Source: Flavobacteriales bacterium (GTDB taxonomy: Bacteria; Bacteroidota; Bacteroidia; Flavobacteriales_D; Cryomorphaceae). Taken from it: 49,298 nucleotides of DNA. A model generated the notes under the pieces. That model searched no databases, was not told the DNA's origin, and saw nothing but the letters and a program-made list of their open reading frames with translations. Both the position numbers and the translations under genes were made by a program. Below, in pieces: positions 14,984 to 24,362 of this stretch (its first letter is position 1; every line of letters begins with the position of its first letter). The stretch spans positions 34,038 through 83,335 of the forward strand of contig JAKVAV010000011.1 in NCBI GenBank assembly GCA_022448105.1, read 5' to 3'.

Positions 14984-17373
14984 TGATCGACGAAAATCAA
15001 ATAATCCGCAAGGAAGAGGTCGACTTTAGGGGCGTGCTTAATCGCGTAAAACGAGGATGGCCAATAATTGCTGTGTCACTTTTCATTTGGATCGCGCTCG
15101 GGGTTCTTTTTCAGATTGCCGTTCCGCCCTACTACACAGCGCAAACTAGTGTTCTCACAGAGGAGCCCAAGGGTCAGCAAGATCCTGCCGTACTTGTAAC
15201 CGGAGAACCTGTTAATAAAAAGCCCGAGTCTTACTACTTCACAAATCAGAGGATAGTCTTCGCGACGTTTCCTTTGATAGAAGAGGCTGTGAAAAAGACC
15301 GGAATGATCAAATACTTCAAATCCGGCCTTATAAATCAAGAAATCTTCGGTGCTTCGCCCTTTCTTGTGGAACTTGACTCCACTTTTATGACTTTCGAAA
15401 AGAGTGAAACCCCTTATGAGACTGCATTCTATGTAGACTTTGAAAATTTCAATTCCTATCATGTGGAAGGTGAGGGTAAGTATCTCGAAACCAGCGAAGA
15501 GTTCTTCTATGAGGGCGATTACCAGTTTGGAGAATGGGTTGAGTTTGGCAACTTGAAATTCAGGTTGATCCCACAGGACACCTTGCTTAACCCTCAGATT
15601 ACTCAAATAAGCGACCTATCAAAAGACGAATTTGGATTTAATCTTTTGGATCTCGAGACGCAAACCCTCGAACTTGCCAAGAAAATGGAAGTAATCAATG
15701 TTGACATTGAATCTACTGTATTTACGGCATCTCTTTCAGGGTTTTCCGCAGGAAGGCAAAAGACATTTCTATCAGAATTAGGTGAAGTTTTTCTCGAGAC
15801 CCAAATGGAATTGAAAACGGCTACTTTGAAAAAGGCATTGGAATTTCTGAACGAAGAGATTGATAGAACTTCATTTGAATTAGAAGAAAGTGAGGACTCT
15901 TTGAAGTATTTCAAATCAGAAAATTCCATCACCAGTATTACAGCGGAAGGAACGCTTCTGCTCAGCCAAACTGCCGACCTGCAAGACCAAAAAGTAGAGC
16001 TTGTTGTAAGGAATAAATACTACTCGTACCTTGAAGAAAATCTTCGTGAAAATGATGATTACTCCACGCTGATCTCCCCAGAAGCTTTCGGTGTAGATGA
16101 TGCCCTACTCATCCGTCTAACCCAAGAATTAGTTGAACTTCAACAGGATCTTACGGTAGTTGAAAGCAAAGGCGCTCAAGACAATCCTGCTTATCAGCAG
16201 ATTAAAGGGGCAATTGCCTCAAAACGAGCTACTATATTAAAATCTGTAGAAGGATTTAAGTCGAGCAACCTCATTAAACTAAGAGATGTAGAAAAAAGAA
16301 TCAGTGACATAGATAAGAGTACTAAAGAATTTCCAGCTGAAGAGAGCCAACTCCTCAAATTAGAACGAAGGTTTAGGATTAACGAAACGCTGTACACTTC
16401 GCTGATGGAGAAAAAATCTACTGTAGAACTAAGTTTGGTATCGATGACCTCTGACTTTAGAATCATTGAGCCGGCAAGACTCACTTCGGTCGATCCCATT
16501 TTCCCTTGGGCTCCAATCACATTTGTTCTAGCACTGTTTTTGGGGCTGGTGACTGGTTTTGGTTTACTCATCATTATTTGGATTTTCAGCAATGGCATCG
16601 ATTCAAGCTCAGATGTAAAAAGACATCTCCCCAACGCAAATATTCTTGGGGAGATCTTCTACAGCTCGATTCAGAAGCCAAGAGAACTCGAGGAATACTC
16701 ATCTTCTCCACTCGCCAACCAAATGAACGGTTTAGTGTACAATTTCAACACGAAAAAAACCGACGCATTCAGTCTGGGACTAAGTTCTTGGAAGCCTTCC
16801 GAAGGGAAAACATTTACAGCCTCTATGCTGGCGGTACAATACGCTGCATCTGGTTCTAAAGTTTTGATCATTGATGCTAACTTAAAACACCAATCCATCG
16901 GAAAGAAATTTAGGTTAACAGCAACGGCTCCTGATCTAAACTCCTTCTCACCGCAGGCCTTAAGCGAATCGGTTCAAAATACTTCCAATAATCATATTGA
17001 TGTATTAAACCTAGGTACAGTGGTTTTTAACGTAGCAGAGATTATGTCGTTCAGGGAGTTCCTCACAAATCTGAAAGGGTCTTACGATCGAGTGATTGTA
17101 GACTTGGCCCCAATAGGAAATGACGCGCGATCGCTGGCGATTCTAAATGCAACAGATATCCCGATAATCTTAACGCGCAAAGGAAGAACTAACGTACAGG
17201 ATCTTCTCGACATCCGCGATTTACATGACAAAGGCTCTTTGAAAGAGCTCAACTGCATTGTGACAGGCTCCTTCAGTCAAAATACTTCACTTAGCTTAAA
17301 GCGAAATCCTTACGAGAAAAATAAACGCCTTTCTATTTTCGAAAGAATAAAAGTGGCGTTTGCTAAAGTTTAA
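14983..17373 (+). CDS. Wzz/Wzc-like chain-length and BY-kinase-like protein
   Basis: An inner-membrane polysaccharide co-polymerase of 796 residues. There is an N-terminal transmembrane helix (about 31-50), a large periplasmic domain with predicted coiled coil (about 260-500, LKKALEFLNEEIDRTSFELEESED), and a second helix (about 510-535). The cytoplasmic P-loop domain resembles bacterial tyrosine kinases. Its Walker A is PSEGKT (605-610), where active kinases usually read PGEGKS/T; Walker A' is VLIIDANLKHQSIGKKF and Walker B is VIVDLAPIGND. The usual C-terminal tyrosine cluster is missing: the last 20 residues have a single tyrosine (NPYEKN). It probably controls chain length and export with the Wza-like protein; kinase activity is doubtful. 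Confidence 0.9.
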   Translation: MIDENQIIRKEEVDFRGVLNRVKRGWPIIAVSLFIWIALGVLFQIAVPPYYTAQTSVLTEEPKGQQDPAVLVTGEPVNKKPESYYFTNQRIVFATFPLIEEAVKKTGMIKYFKSGLINQEIFGASPFLVELDSTFMTFEKSETPYETAFYVDFENFNSYHVEGEGKYLETSEEFFYEGDYQFGEWVEFGNLKFRLIPQDTLLNPQITQISDLSKDEFGFNLLDLETQTLELAKKMEVINVDIESTVFTASLSGFSAGRQKTFLSELGEVFLETQMELKTATLKKALEFLNEEIDRTSFELEESEDSLKYFKSENSITSITAEGTLLLSQTADLQDQKVELVVRNKYYSYLEENLRENDDYSTLISPEAFGVDDALLIRLTQELVELQQDLTVVESKGAQDNPAYQQIKGAIASKRATILKSVEGFKSSNLIKLRDVEKRISDIDKSTKEFPAEESQLLKLERRFRINETLYTSLMEKKSTVELSLVSMTSDFRIIEPARLTSVDPIFPWAPITFVLALFLGLVTGFGLLIIIWIFSNGIDSSSDVKRHLPNANILGEIFYSSIQKPRELEEYSSSPLANQMNGLVYNFNTKKTDAFSLGLSSWKPSEGKTFTASMLAVQYAASGSKVLIIDANLKHQSIGKKFRLTATAPDLNSFSPQALSESVQNTSNNHIDVLNLGTVVFNVAEIMSFREFLTNLKGSYDRVIVDLAPIGNDARSLAILNATDIPIILTRKGRTNVQDLLDIRDLHDKGSLKELNCIVTGSFSQNTSLSLKRNPYEKNKRLSIFERIKVAFAKV

Positions 17374-17390
17374 AAAGACCCGTTGAGGAG

Positions 17391-18593
17391 ATGAAAATTT
17401 TATTTCTCACTACCCAACTTCCTTATCCTCCGGTTAGCGGCGGAGTAATAAAGACTTGGAATTTAGTTAGGCACTGGTCAAGTAGTGGTTTGAAGGTAAT
17501 ATGTGCTCTCAAACCTGGAGAGGAAGATCAAGTAGACGAATTCTTATCCAAAGTTCCGCAGATAGATCATTTTATGGTGCCTTTTGAAAGAAAGCGCACG
17601 GCGTTTAATCTTTTAAAAAGTTATCTATTTGCTCCTACTCTCAATGTTTATAGGAATTTCAACATTCAAATTAAACGCAAGACAGAGGAGTGGGCTCAAG
17701 ATTGTGATGTGATCTTCGTTGATCATTATGAAATGGGGCAGTATGTTCCCTCAACGTATAAAGGAAAGGTAATTTTACATGAGCACAACGCAGAGTATGT
17801 GATGTGGGAGCGGCTCGCTGAAATTGAAAAGAATCCTTTCAAAAAAATCCTGATTAAACTAGAATCGAATAGGATCAGGAAAACCGAAAAGGCATACTCT
17901 AAGAGAGCTACTCTGGTATTGGCAGCTCCAAACGATATTGAAGAGCTTGCAACTATCGGTGTTAGTAAAACGAAAATGACGCCAACGTACCATTTGGGAG
18001 AAGATTTTTTATTAGACTCTCCTGATGTGGAATTTAGGGAAACCGAAAAAAGCTTACTCTTCGTAGGAACCCTCACTTGGGAAGCCAATATAGATGGGCT
18101 TTTATGGTTCTTGGACAACGTATATCCACAGATTCTCGGGGCTCATCCAAACCTAAAGTTTTATATCATTGGGAAAAACCCTGATCCTAGATTAGTCTCA
18201 AAAGTTGAAAAATACCCAAGTGTAGAACTAACGGGTTTTGTGAAAGAATTGGAGCCTTATTTTAAGAAGGCTCGTGTATTTGTTATCCCTCTCAGGTTTG
18301 GAAGTGGCATTAAAGTAAAGCTTCTTAACGCTATGTACAGGGGTATTCCGGTAGTAACAACCCCAATTGGCACTGAGGGCCTCGCTGTGGAAAGCGGAAA
18401 AGATTTGTTTTGTACTTCAAAGATTGGAGAACAAGTTAGTGCCATTTCTACCCTACTTGACAATGAAGAGGTATGGAACAACTTGAGAAATAGCTCTAGA
18501 GCGATCGCTAAAAATTATACTTGGAAAAAGCTATTGAGCGATCACGACGCGACCATTCAATCGCTATTGCAAACAACCGAAAACCAGAACTAA
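17391..18593 (+). CDS. GT4-type glycosyltransferase (GT-B fold)
   Basis: A cytoplasmic or membrane-associated retaining glycosyltransferase of 400 residues, presumably adding a sugar to the growing lipid-linked repeat unit. It begins MKILFLTTQLPYPPVSGGVIKTWNLVRHWS, a donor/acceptor loop typical of GT4 relatives. The C-terminal Rossmann domain has LLFVGTLTWEANIDGLLWFLDNVYP and the signature FVIPLRFGSGIKVKLLNAMYRGIPVVTTPIGTEGL (split here only for description), in which the conserved E of EX7E is replaced by a lysine-rich GSGIKVK variant known in this subfamily. Donor and linkage cannot be told from sequence. It sits 17 bases after the Wzc-like gene and 12 before the first MBOAT. Confidence 0.88.
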   Translation: MKILFLTTQLPYPPVSGGVIKTWNLVRHWSSSGLKVICALKPGEEDQVDEFLSKVPQIDHFMVPFERKRTAFNLLKSYLFAPTLNVYRNFNIQIKRKTEEWAQDCDVIFVDHYEMGQYVPSTYKGKVILHEHNAEYVMWERLAEIEKNPFKKILIKLESNRIRKTEKAYSKRATLVLAAPNDIEELATIGVSKTKMTPTYHLGEDFLLDSPDVEFRETEKSLLFVGTLTWEANIDGLLWFLDNVYPQILGAHPNLKFYIIGKNPDPRLVSKVEKYPSVELTGFVKELEPYFKKARVFVIPLRFGSGIKVKLLNAMYRGIPVVTTPIGTEGLAVESGKDLFCTSKIGEQVSAISTLLDNEEVWNNLRNSSRAIAKNYTWKKLLSDHDATIQSLLQTTENQN

Positions 18594-18605
18594 CTAGTTG
18601 ACGAA

Positions 18606-20006
18606 ATGCTGTTTAACTCACTTGACTATCTGATTTTTCTACCCCTTGTCGTTGTGGCCTTCTATCTAATTCCAAACAGATTTAGATGGATGCTACTTCT
18701 TGCCGCGAGCTACTATTTTTACATGTGCTGGAAATGGCAGTACATCTTCCTCATATTAATCTCTACAATGGTAGATTTCTATGCGGGGATCCAGATTGCC
18801 AAAACACCTGATAAAAAGAAGAAGAGGTGGTTCTTATTGATGAGTTTATTTGTCAACCTTGGTTTCCTCTTTTATTTTAAGTATCTCAACTTTTTTACTG
18901 AGAACACCGCGATGCTCCTATCGCAATTCAATATTTTTACTGATTTCACCTACTACGACATACTACTTCCAGTAGGTATTTCCTTTTACACCTTCCAAAC
19001 GTTGAGTTACACCATTGATGTGTACCAAGGCAAAGCTGAACCGGAGACACACTTAGGGTATTTTGCACTTTATGTCTCTTATTTCCCTCAGCTTGTAGCA
19101 GGTCCAATTGAGAGATCTGTAAGGCTCATCCCCCAACTTAAACGCGAGCCAAATGTCACATCGGATGATATCAGGTATGCCGTTAACAAAATTTTGCTCG
19201 GCTTCTTCAAAAAAGTCGTTGTAGCGGATACCGTTTCACAATATATCAACCTAGTTTATGCCAATGTGGACGGGACTACGGGTACTCAACTTTACATGGC
19301 TGCATTTTTATTCTCAGTCCAACTGTTCGCTGACTTTTCAGGATATACGGATATTGCAATTGGTTCCGCTCGTCTCATGGGTGTGAGACTCATGGAAAAC
19401 TTTAAACGACCGAATTGGCAAGAGAACCATAGTGCTTACTGGGCCAACTGGCACATCTCCCTCACTAGTTGGATAAGAGATTACATTTACATTCCTCTGG
19501 CCAGGCTCAATAAATCCAAAGGAGCTTTGATGCTTTGGTCAGTTCTCATACTGGTGATAATTGGGTTTTGGCATGGCGCTAACTGGACCTTCATCATGTT
19601 TGGTCTCACCAATGGTCTCGTTATGCTGACACAAAGGTTGATAAGGAACACGAAGTTTGCAATAGCCATGAGAAGCAATAAAATCACGCACGAACTTCAG
19701 AAATACCTCAACCTCAATATTCTTTGTCTAGAAGCGGTGTATTTCCGTTCTGTAGATATTGACATGGCTCACAACATACTATGGAAGATTTTTACCGAAT
19801 TCAACTTCAGTATAAGCGAAGTCTTGTCCTTATATAAATCGGAGTTTTTGATGGCCGTCTTCGTTAGTTTATTATTGTGGACGACGGTGTTGTTTAACAA
19901 CAAACTCAAGTTTAAATACAATTGGGCCTATGTGACCACGATGTTATTCCTGATAATATTCCTCGGGCAAGATTTGAAAAACCAATTTGTTTACTTCCAA
20001 TTCTAA
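18606..20006 (+). CDS. MBOAT O-acyltransferase, copy 1 (AlgI-like)
   Basis: A polytopic inner-membrane acyltransferase of 466 residues, in the family that passes an acyl (usually acetyl) group from the cytoplasm to a periplasmic polysaccharide acetylase. Family features are YDILLPVGISFYTFQTLSYTIDVY (about 117-140), YFPQLVAGPIER (159-170), YWANWHISLTSWIRDYIYIPL with His283, and IGFWHGANWTF with the conserved His323. It is ungapped along its full length with the second MBOAT at 21065, and the two flank an SGNH-like partner gene. It lies 12 bases after the GT4 gene and 6 before the SGNH gene, so it belongs to the exopolysaccharide operon. Confidence 0.93.
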   Translation: MLFNSLDYLIFLPLVVVAFYLIPNRFRWMLLLAASYYFYMCWKWQYIFLILISTMVDFYAGIQIAKTPDKKKKRWFLLMSLFVNLGFLFYFKYLNFFTENTAMLLSQFNIFTDFTYYDILLPVGISFYTFQTLSYTIDVYQGKAEPETHLGYFALYVSYFPQLVAGPIERSVRLIPQLKREPNVTSDDIRYAVNKILLGFFKKVVVADTVSQYINLVYANVDGTTGTQLYMAAFLFSVQLFADFSGYTDIAIGSARLMGVRLMENFKRPNWQENHSAYWANWHISLTSWIRDYIYIPLARLNKSKGALMLWSVLILVIIGFWHGANWTFIMFGLTNGLVMLTQRLIRNTKFAIAMRSNKITHELQKYLNLNILCLEAVYFRSVDIDMAHNILWKIFTEFNFSISEVLSLYKSEFLMAVFVSLLLWTTVLFNNKLKFKYNWAYVTTMLFLIIFLGQDLKNQFVYFQF

Positions 20007-20012
20007 AATGCT

Positions 20013-21041
20013 ATGATACCATTTGGCTCAAAAAAAGGGATGTTACTCTTCTTTTATCCACTGCTACTCGCAGGAGTTATCGCATTGGTAATTGACCAGT
20101 CCTTTGAAGTTTTCGTTTTGCCAAAGCGAACCGATCTGGACAATTCATTTAAGGTAGAACGATTGCTTGGAGAAACTGACCCTAAAGAAATTCCCGTATT
20201 TGGCAGCTCAAAGGGGAGATCATCCTTTATTCCTGATTCTCTAGGAGAGACGGTATTCAACTACTCCATGCAAAAATGCAATTTTGATGTGATCTTCTTC
20301 TTGCTAGAGACAGAGCTGGCGAAAGATAAGGATGCTCCTATCATTATTGAATTTAACGCTCGCTCTTTTGTTCATAGACCTCAGCATACCATAGACTTAG
20401 CCACATTCATGCCAATTAAGAACAATCCATCTGTTGTGGAATATCTTGCAGCAAATGATCGTTTAGACAATTTTCAATTGGTTCCTGGAGTGAGATACTA
20501 TGGCAGCTATGTGCGTTACATTCGATCTTTGAACCGAAAAGAAACCCCTAATAAAATCATCAATAGAGGGGGCTTATTTATTGACTACTATCCTGGAGAT
20601 CGATTGCTCCGAAGATTTACAGACAGTCGCTACAAAATGATCGAAAAGAGAGAAGAACTAGAAACAAGAGCGGCGTCTGGAAAACCATTAACTTATATGG
20701 AAGACCAAATGTTAGATCAACTCCAAATAAGTCTTGATTTTGCCTATAACAAAGATAGAATCAAGAAATTCGAGGATATGGTCAAATCCCATCCAAATAG
20801 AGATATATTGATGGTGTTTACGCCGCATCACCCAAGCGAACTGGCCGGGCTGAAGAATCGAGAAAAGCTCTACGAATTGATGGATCACTGGAACGAAGAC
20901 ATCCCGAATTTGTATGCTTTCGATTATTCGGACTTCCCTCTTCCAGATAGCTGCTTCAAAAACTCTAGCCATATCAACTTAGAAGGAGCAAGAAGATTCT
21001 GTGCGGTCCTCAATGATGATTTAGCCCATCTGCTGAACTAA
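20013..21041 (+). CDS. SGNH-like periplasmic acyltransferase partner
   Basis: A 342-residue protein with one N-terminal transmembrane anchor (about 10-28) and a periplasmic domain. PVFGSSKGRSSFIP (61-74) resembles the nucleophile block of SGNH/DltD/AlgX-type proteins, with Ser65 or Ser66 as candidate nucleophile. SSHINLEGARRF near the C-terminus supplies the candidate histidine (His320) in the NH.N..G arrangement seen in DltD and AlgX/J. Its position between two MBOAT genes supports a role as the enzyme that transfers the acyl group to the polysaccharide in the periplasm. The family assignment is by motif and context only; the acidic residue of the triad was not fixed with confidence. Confidence 0.7.
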   Translation: MIPFGSKKGMLLFFYPLLLAGVIALVIDQSFEVFVLPKRTDLDNSFKVERLLGETDPKEIPVFGSSKGRSSFIPDSLGETVFNYSMQKCNFDVIFFLLETELAKDKDAPIIIEFNARSFVHRPQHTIDLATFMPIKNNPSVVEYLAANDRLDNFQLVPGVRYYGSYVRYIRSLNRKETPNKIINRGGLFIDYYPGDRLLRRFTDSRYKMIEKREELETRAASGKPLTYMEDQMLDQLQISLDFAYNKDRIKKFEDMVKSHPNRDILMVFTPHHPSELAGLKNREKLYELMDHWNEDIPNLYAFDYSDFPLPDSCFKNSSHINLEGARRFCAVLNDDLAHLLN

Positions 21042-21064
21042 AAACCACCGCAATTTAGTTTTGA

Positions 21065-22465
21065 GTGCTTTTTAACTCGCTTGATTATTTAATCTTTCTT
21101 CCACTTGTCGTGGTCGCCTTCTACCTATTTCCAAGGCGGTACAGGTGGGTGTTATTGCTAGCTGCGAGTTACTACTTCTACATGTGCTGGAAGTGGCAAT
21201 ATATCTTCCTCATTTTGATTTCTACCATGGTGGATTTCTACGCCGGTTTACAAATCGGAAAAACCCCTGAAAGGAGAAAGAAGAAGTGGTATTTTTTGAT
21301 GAGCTTATTCGTTAATCTAGGCTTTCTTTTTTACTTCAAATACTTCCATTTTTTCACTGAGAACACTTCCCTTATCCTGTCGCGATACAATATTTTTACT
21401 GATTTCACATATTATGATATCTTACTTCCGGTAGGTATTTCATTTTACACTTTTCAAACGCTCAGCTACACCATTGATGTGTATCATGGTAAAACTGAAC
21501 CTGAGACTCATCTGGGATATTTTGCTCTTTACGTAGCCTATTTCCCTCAATTGGTGGCTGGTCCTATCGAGCGATCTTATAGACTTTTACCTCAGTTAAA
21601 AAGAGAACCGAATGTCATCACCAAAGATGTTAAGTATGCGGTTAATAAAATCCTCTTGGGATTTTTTAAAAAGCTCGTAGTCGCAGATACCGTTTCTCAA
21701 TATGTTGATGCCATTTATGCAAATGTTGATGGCACCACGGGGACCCAACTATACTGGGCGGCATTCCTATTCCCTGTTCAACTTTTTGCTGATTTTTCAG
21801 GATATACGGATATCGCTATTGGTTCCGCCAGATTAATGGGTGTCAAGCTCATGGAAAACTTTAAGAAACCCCTCTGGCAAGAAAATCATATCTCTTATTG
21901 GGCTAATTGGCATATCTCACTCACCAGTTGGATAAGAGACTACATTTTTATCCCACTTTCCAATTATAATAGATCGCCAGGAGCACTTATGTTATGGACC
22001 ATATTCATACTTGTACTCATCGGGGTTTGGCATGGCGCCAACTGGACGTTCATTGTTTTTGGTGTTGTAAATGGCTGCATAATAGTGATCCAAAGAATAT
22101 TAAGAAAGACCTCTTTAGTAAAGGCCATCCGTTCTAATTCGATCACCTACCAGATAATGAAATATTTTAATCTAAACCTACTTCTGCTAGAAGCAGTCTA
22201 TTTCAGGTCTGTTGATTTAGAGATGGCTCACAAGGTTCAGTGGAAGATTATAACAGAGTTCAACTTAAACTTCCATGAAATACTCTCTCTCTATAAAGAT
22301 GAGTTTGTTTCGGCAATAGGGGTAAGTTTACTCCTGTGGCTCACCGTATTTTTCAAGCCTGACTTAAAGTTTAAATATAATTGGGCATATGTTGTTACCA
22401 TGCTGATAATCATTGTACTTCTAGGTCAGAATCTAGAAAATCAGTTCATCTATTTTCAGTTTTAA
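21065..22465 (+). CDS. MBOAT O-acyltransferase, copy 2 (AlgI-like)
   Basis: A second 466-residue MBOAT protein, colinear and ungapped with copy 1 and sharing most residues by eye, including WANWHISLTSWIRDYIFIPL and GVWHGANWTF. At DNA level the two differ at many third positions (for example in the first 60 bases), so the duplication is old and both copies have been kept under protein-level selection. Translation begins at a GTG at 21065, which aligns with the ATG of copy 1. It may give the system a second acyl specificity or a second acceptor site. Last gene of the plus-strand operon; the next gene is convergent (stop at 22540). Confidence 0.93.
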   Translation: MLFNSLDYLIFLPLVVVAFYLFPRRYRWVLLLAASYYFYMCWKWQYIFLILISTMVDFYAGLQIGKTPERRKKKWYFLMSLFVNLGFLFYFKYFHFFTENTSLILSRYNIFTDFTYYDILLPVGISFYTFQTLSYTIDVYHGKTEPETHLGYFALYVAYFPQLVAGPIERSYRLLPQLKREPNVITKDVKYAVNKILLGFFKKLVVADTVSQYVDAIYANVDGTTGTQLYWAAFLFPVQLFADFSGYTDIAIGSARLMGVKLMENFKKPLWQENHISYWANWHISLTSWIRDYIFIPLSNYNRSPGALMLWTIFILVLIGVWHGANWTFIVFGVVNGCIIVIQRILRKTSLVKAIRSNSITYQIMKYFNLNLLLLEAVYFRSVDLEMAHKVQWKIITEFNLNFHEILSLYKDEFVSAIGVSLLLWLTVFFKPDLKFKYNWAYVVTMLIIIVLLGQNLENQFIYFQF

Positions 22466-22539
22466 AGGGAGAAAAAGCATTTTAAACTTTACTAAGAACC
22501 ATTTACGCCCTCAAAAGAGAAATGGATTTGGCAACTAAG

Positions 22540-23325
22540 TCAGGGTTTCCTCCTCAGCTCAGCAATTGCAATCCCCAAAAAAGGAAGGTCATCCCAAAGG
22601 TACCTTTTAGCCAATCTTCGAGGTTCTGAAATAATCCGGTGAACGAACTCAATTCCAGCCTTCTGATAAAACATTGGAGCTCTCTTTTTGGTACCCCAAT
22701 AAAACTCAAAGGATGCGCCCAATAAAAAGGTTTTTGGCAAGGCTATTCCCTTCTCTTCGGCTCTTCGAAAAATCTCCAAGGCAATATGCTCTTGTTTGGG
22801 AAAGCCAAGACCCACAAAAACGTACTCCGGCGGGTTCTCGCCAAAGAAGCTCATCACATGAGTCATTACCTCCTCAAACTCTTCTTTGCTCTCGAGCTTA
22901 AAAAATGGGGGAGCATAGTAGACAGTATTCTCTCTTTCATCAACGAAACGATCACCTAGATCCTCTCTCGGCAAAACAAAAAGGACTCGTTTTGAAGTAT
23001 CCTCTTTTAGAATAGACCACATTTCTGGGAAGAAATCGCTTCCTGTAAGCCTTGCCTCAAGCCCTCTTTCTTTTCCAAATTTGATTCTACTCAATGTGAT
23101 TACCGGTTGACCATCAGGTAGAATCCACCTAGCTCTTTTTAGTCTTTCTCTTAAGGCGTGGTTCTCCTTCCGATCCAATTTGACGATCTGATCCACGTTA
23201 GGTGTTACCATTAACGGAATGACGTCTTTCTCATTCGCTGGATCATTGTAGACAAAATCTGCGATAACCTTGACATCCTTTGCGGAATAAAAGTTGAAAC
23301 CTAGCATTTCTAATCTTCTAATCAT
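22540..23325 (-). CDS. WecG/TagA/CpsF family glycosyltransferase (GT26)
   Basis: Members add ManNAc(A) or related sugars early in assembly of lipid-linked glycans. The 261-residue protein has MVTPNVDQIVKLDR (about 39-52), ILPDGQPVI with the family Asp-Gly, ARLTGSDFFPEM (the conserved R.TG.D), and YVFVGLGFPKQEHIA (the G.G.PKQE signature). The actual donor is unknown. It is the last gene of a minus-strand run Wzy-sulfotransferase-sulfotransferase-GT26, its start overlapping the sulfotransferase stop by 4 bases. It is one of only two recognisable glycosyltransferases in the region. Confidence 0.9.
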   Translation of the reverse strand: MIRRLEMLGFNFYSAKDVKVIADFVYNDPANEKDVIPLMVTPNVDQIVKLDRKENHALRERLKRARWILPDGQPVITLSRIKFGKERGLEARLTGSDFFPEMWSILKEDTSKRVLFVLPREDLGDRFVDERENTVYYAPPFFKLESKEEFEEVMTHVMSFFGENPPEYVFVGLGFPKQEHIALEIFRRAEEKGIALPKTFLLGASFEFYWGTKKRAPMFYQKAGIEFVHRIISEPRRLAKRYLWDDLPFLGIAIAELRRKP

Positions 23326-24362
23326 TGGAATAGTCTTCTTTTGAGTGTATCTGCTATACTTCTCATCCGATTTAGATTAATGAGCAGTGCGAGAGCCATC
23401 TTGAAAGGGAAAATAAAGTACTTCCAAACCAATTCAATAGAATTTACTTTCACCTCGATGGGCTCATAATGGAACTCATCCATGAGCGCACCGCAAGTAC
23501 TTTGGCAGATTTCTATTTCGGTTTTAGTGAGTCCTTTTTCGAGCCAGCCTTTTGCTCTAGTTTTTCGAATTCCTAGCTCAGATTTCTTATCTGCCTCACT
23601 GGAAGAACCTGCATGAGGCACTTGAAGCATTTCGGGCTCGTAGGGGAAGTTGGCAAATTTGCAAATAGACTTTACCGTTTCTTCAGGATTTTTGAGAATG
23701 TCTTCAAACCGCACGGTCTTAAATCTAGATTCGCTCTCAAACGGTTTGGCCGCAGAGATGGCAGCATTCCAAAGCTTACTCACAGCCAGCGGGTGATAGT
23801 TGATTTGGAGTCTGAGCGTTTCTTTCTTGGTCATAAAGTCTGCACCTAAGGCTCTACGCTTCCATTTGCGCTTTTGCGAAAGCATAACCGCCCGAGGGTC
23901 CCGCACCATATTAATGATTCGGGCATTTGGGTACTTGGCTAAGATCTCCTTCAGGTAGAAAACATTTTGTGGCGTTTTCTCACAAGGAATAGACTTTCCG
24001 TTTACTTCAGTTTCGTATTTCAAAAATGAAGTATACACCGCTAGTCTCGTAGGGTGGTCGCCAAGCTTTGGAATAAGGTCATTAATTTCTTTGGTGTATT
24101 TAGAAACATGCTTATCCACTGGCTCAAAAAACCCCGCTCTCTGGCAGGTGAAAAGCTTTGCGTAGAGTCCAAAAGCCACGTCCCGCCCTATTGGTTTCCC
24201 ATCATCTTTAGGCGTCCACATTTTCTCAAAAAAATGTGGCTCATTGATTGAGTGAATCACGCTATGATTGTTCATGATTCTCATCATCATAGTAGTACCA
24301 CTGCGGGAGTTTCCAACGATGAATACCACTGGCAAATTTGTATCGTAAAATTCACTACTCAT
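23322..24362 (-). CDS. PAPS-dependent sulfotransferase 1
   Basis: Would move sulfate from PAPS to a hydroxyl or amine of the glycan. The 5'-phosphosulfate loop is VVFIVGNSRSGTTMMMRI near residue 10, and the 3'-phosphate motif is RIINMVRDPRAVMLSQKRKWK. The product is 346 residues if translation starts at the ATG at 24362 (MSSEFYD), chosen because it leaves only an 8-base overlap with the upstream gene. A start at 24398 would add 12 residues buried in that gene. The C-terminus carries a hydrophobic segment (YFIFPFKMALALLINL). It couples to the GT26 gene by a 4-base overlap. Confidence 0.88.
   Translation of the reverse strand: MSSEFYDTNLPVVFIVGNSRSGTTMMMRIMNNHSVIHSINEPHFFEKMWTPKDDGKPIGRDVAFGLYAKLFTCQRAGFFEPVDKHVSKYTKEINDLIPKLGDHPTRLAVYTSFLKYETEVNGKSIPCEKTPQNVFYLKEILAKYPNARIINMVRDPRAVMLSQKRKWKRRALGADFMTKKETLRLQINYHPLAVSKLWNAAISAAKPFESESRFKTVRFEDILKNPEETVKSICKFANFPYEPEMLQVPHAGSSSEADKKSELGIRKTRAKGWLEKGLTKTEIEICQSTCGALMDEFHYEPIEVKVNSIELVWKYFIFPFKMALALLINLNRMRSIADTLKRRLFQ

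Noticed and set aside
15076-15606. Minus-strand 176-codon frame inside the Wzc-like gene
   Set aside because: Antisense shadow of a well-supported coding region; composition unlike its neighbours.
16194-16634. Minus-strand 146-codon frame inside the Wzc-like gene
   Set aside because: Same reason: serine/leucine-rich shadow of the coiled-coil and helix region.
17385-17390. GAGGAG before the GT4 start as a ribosome binding site
   Set aside because: It touches the ATG with no spacer, and Shine-Dalgarno sites are generally not used in this phylum.
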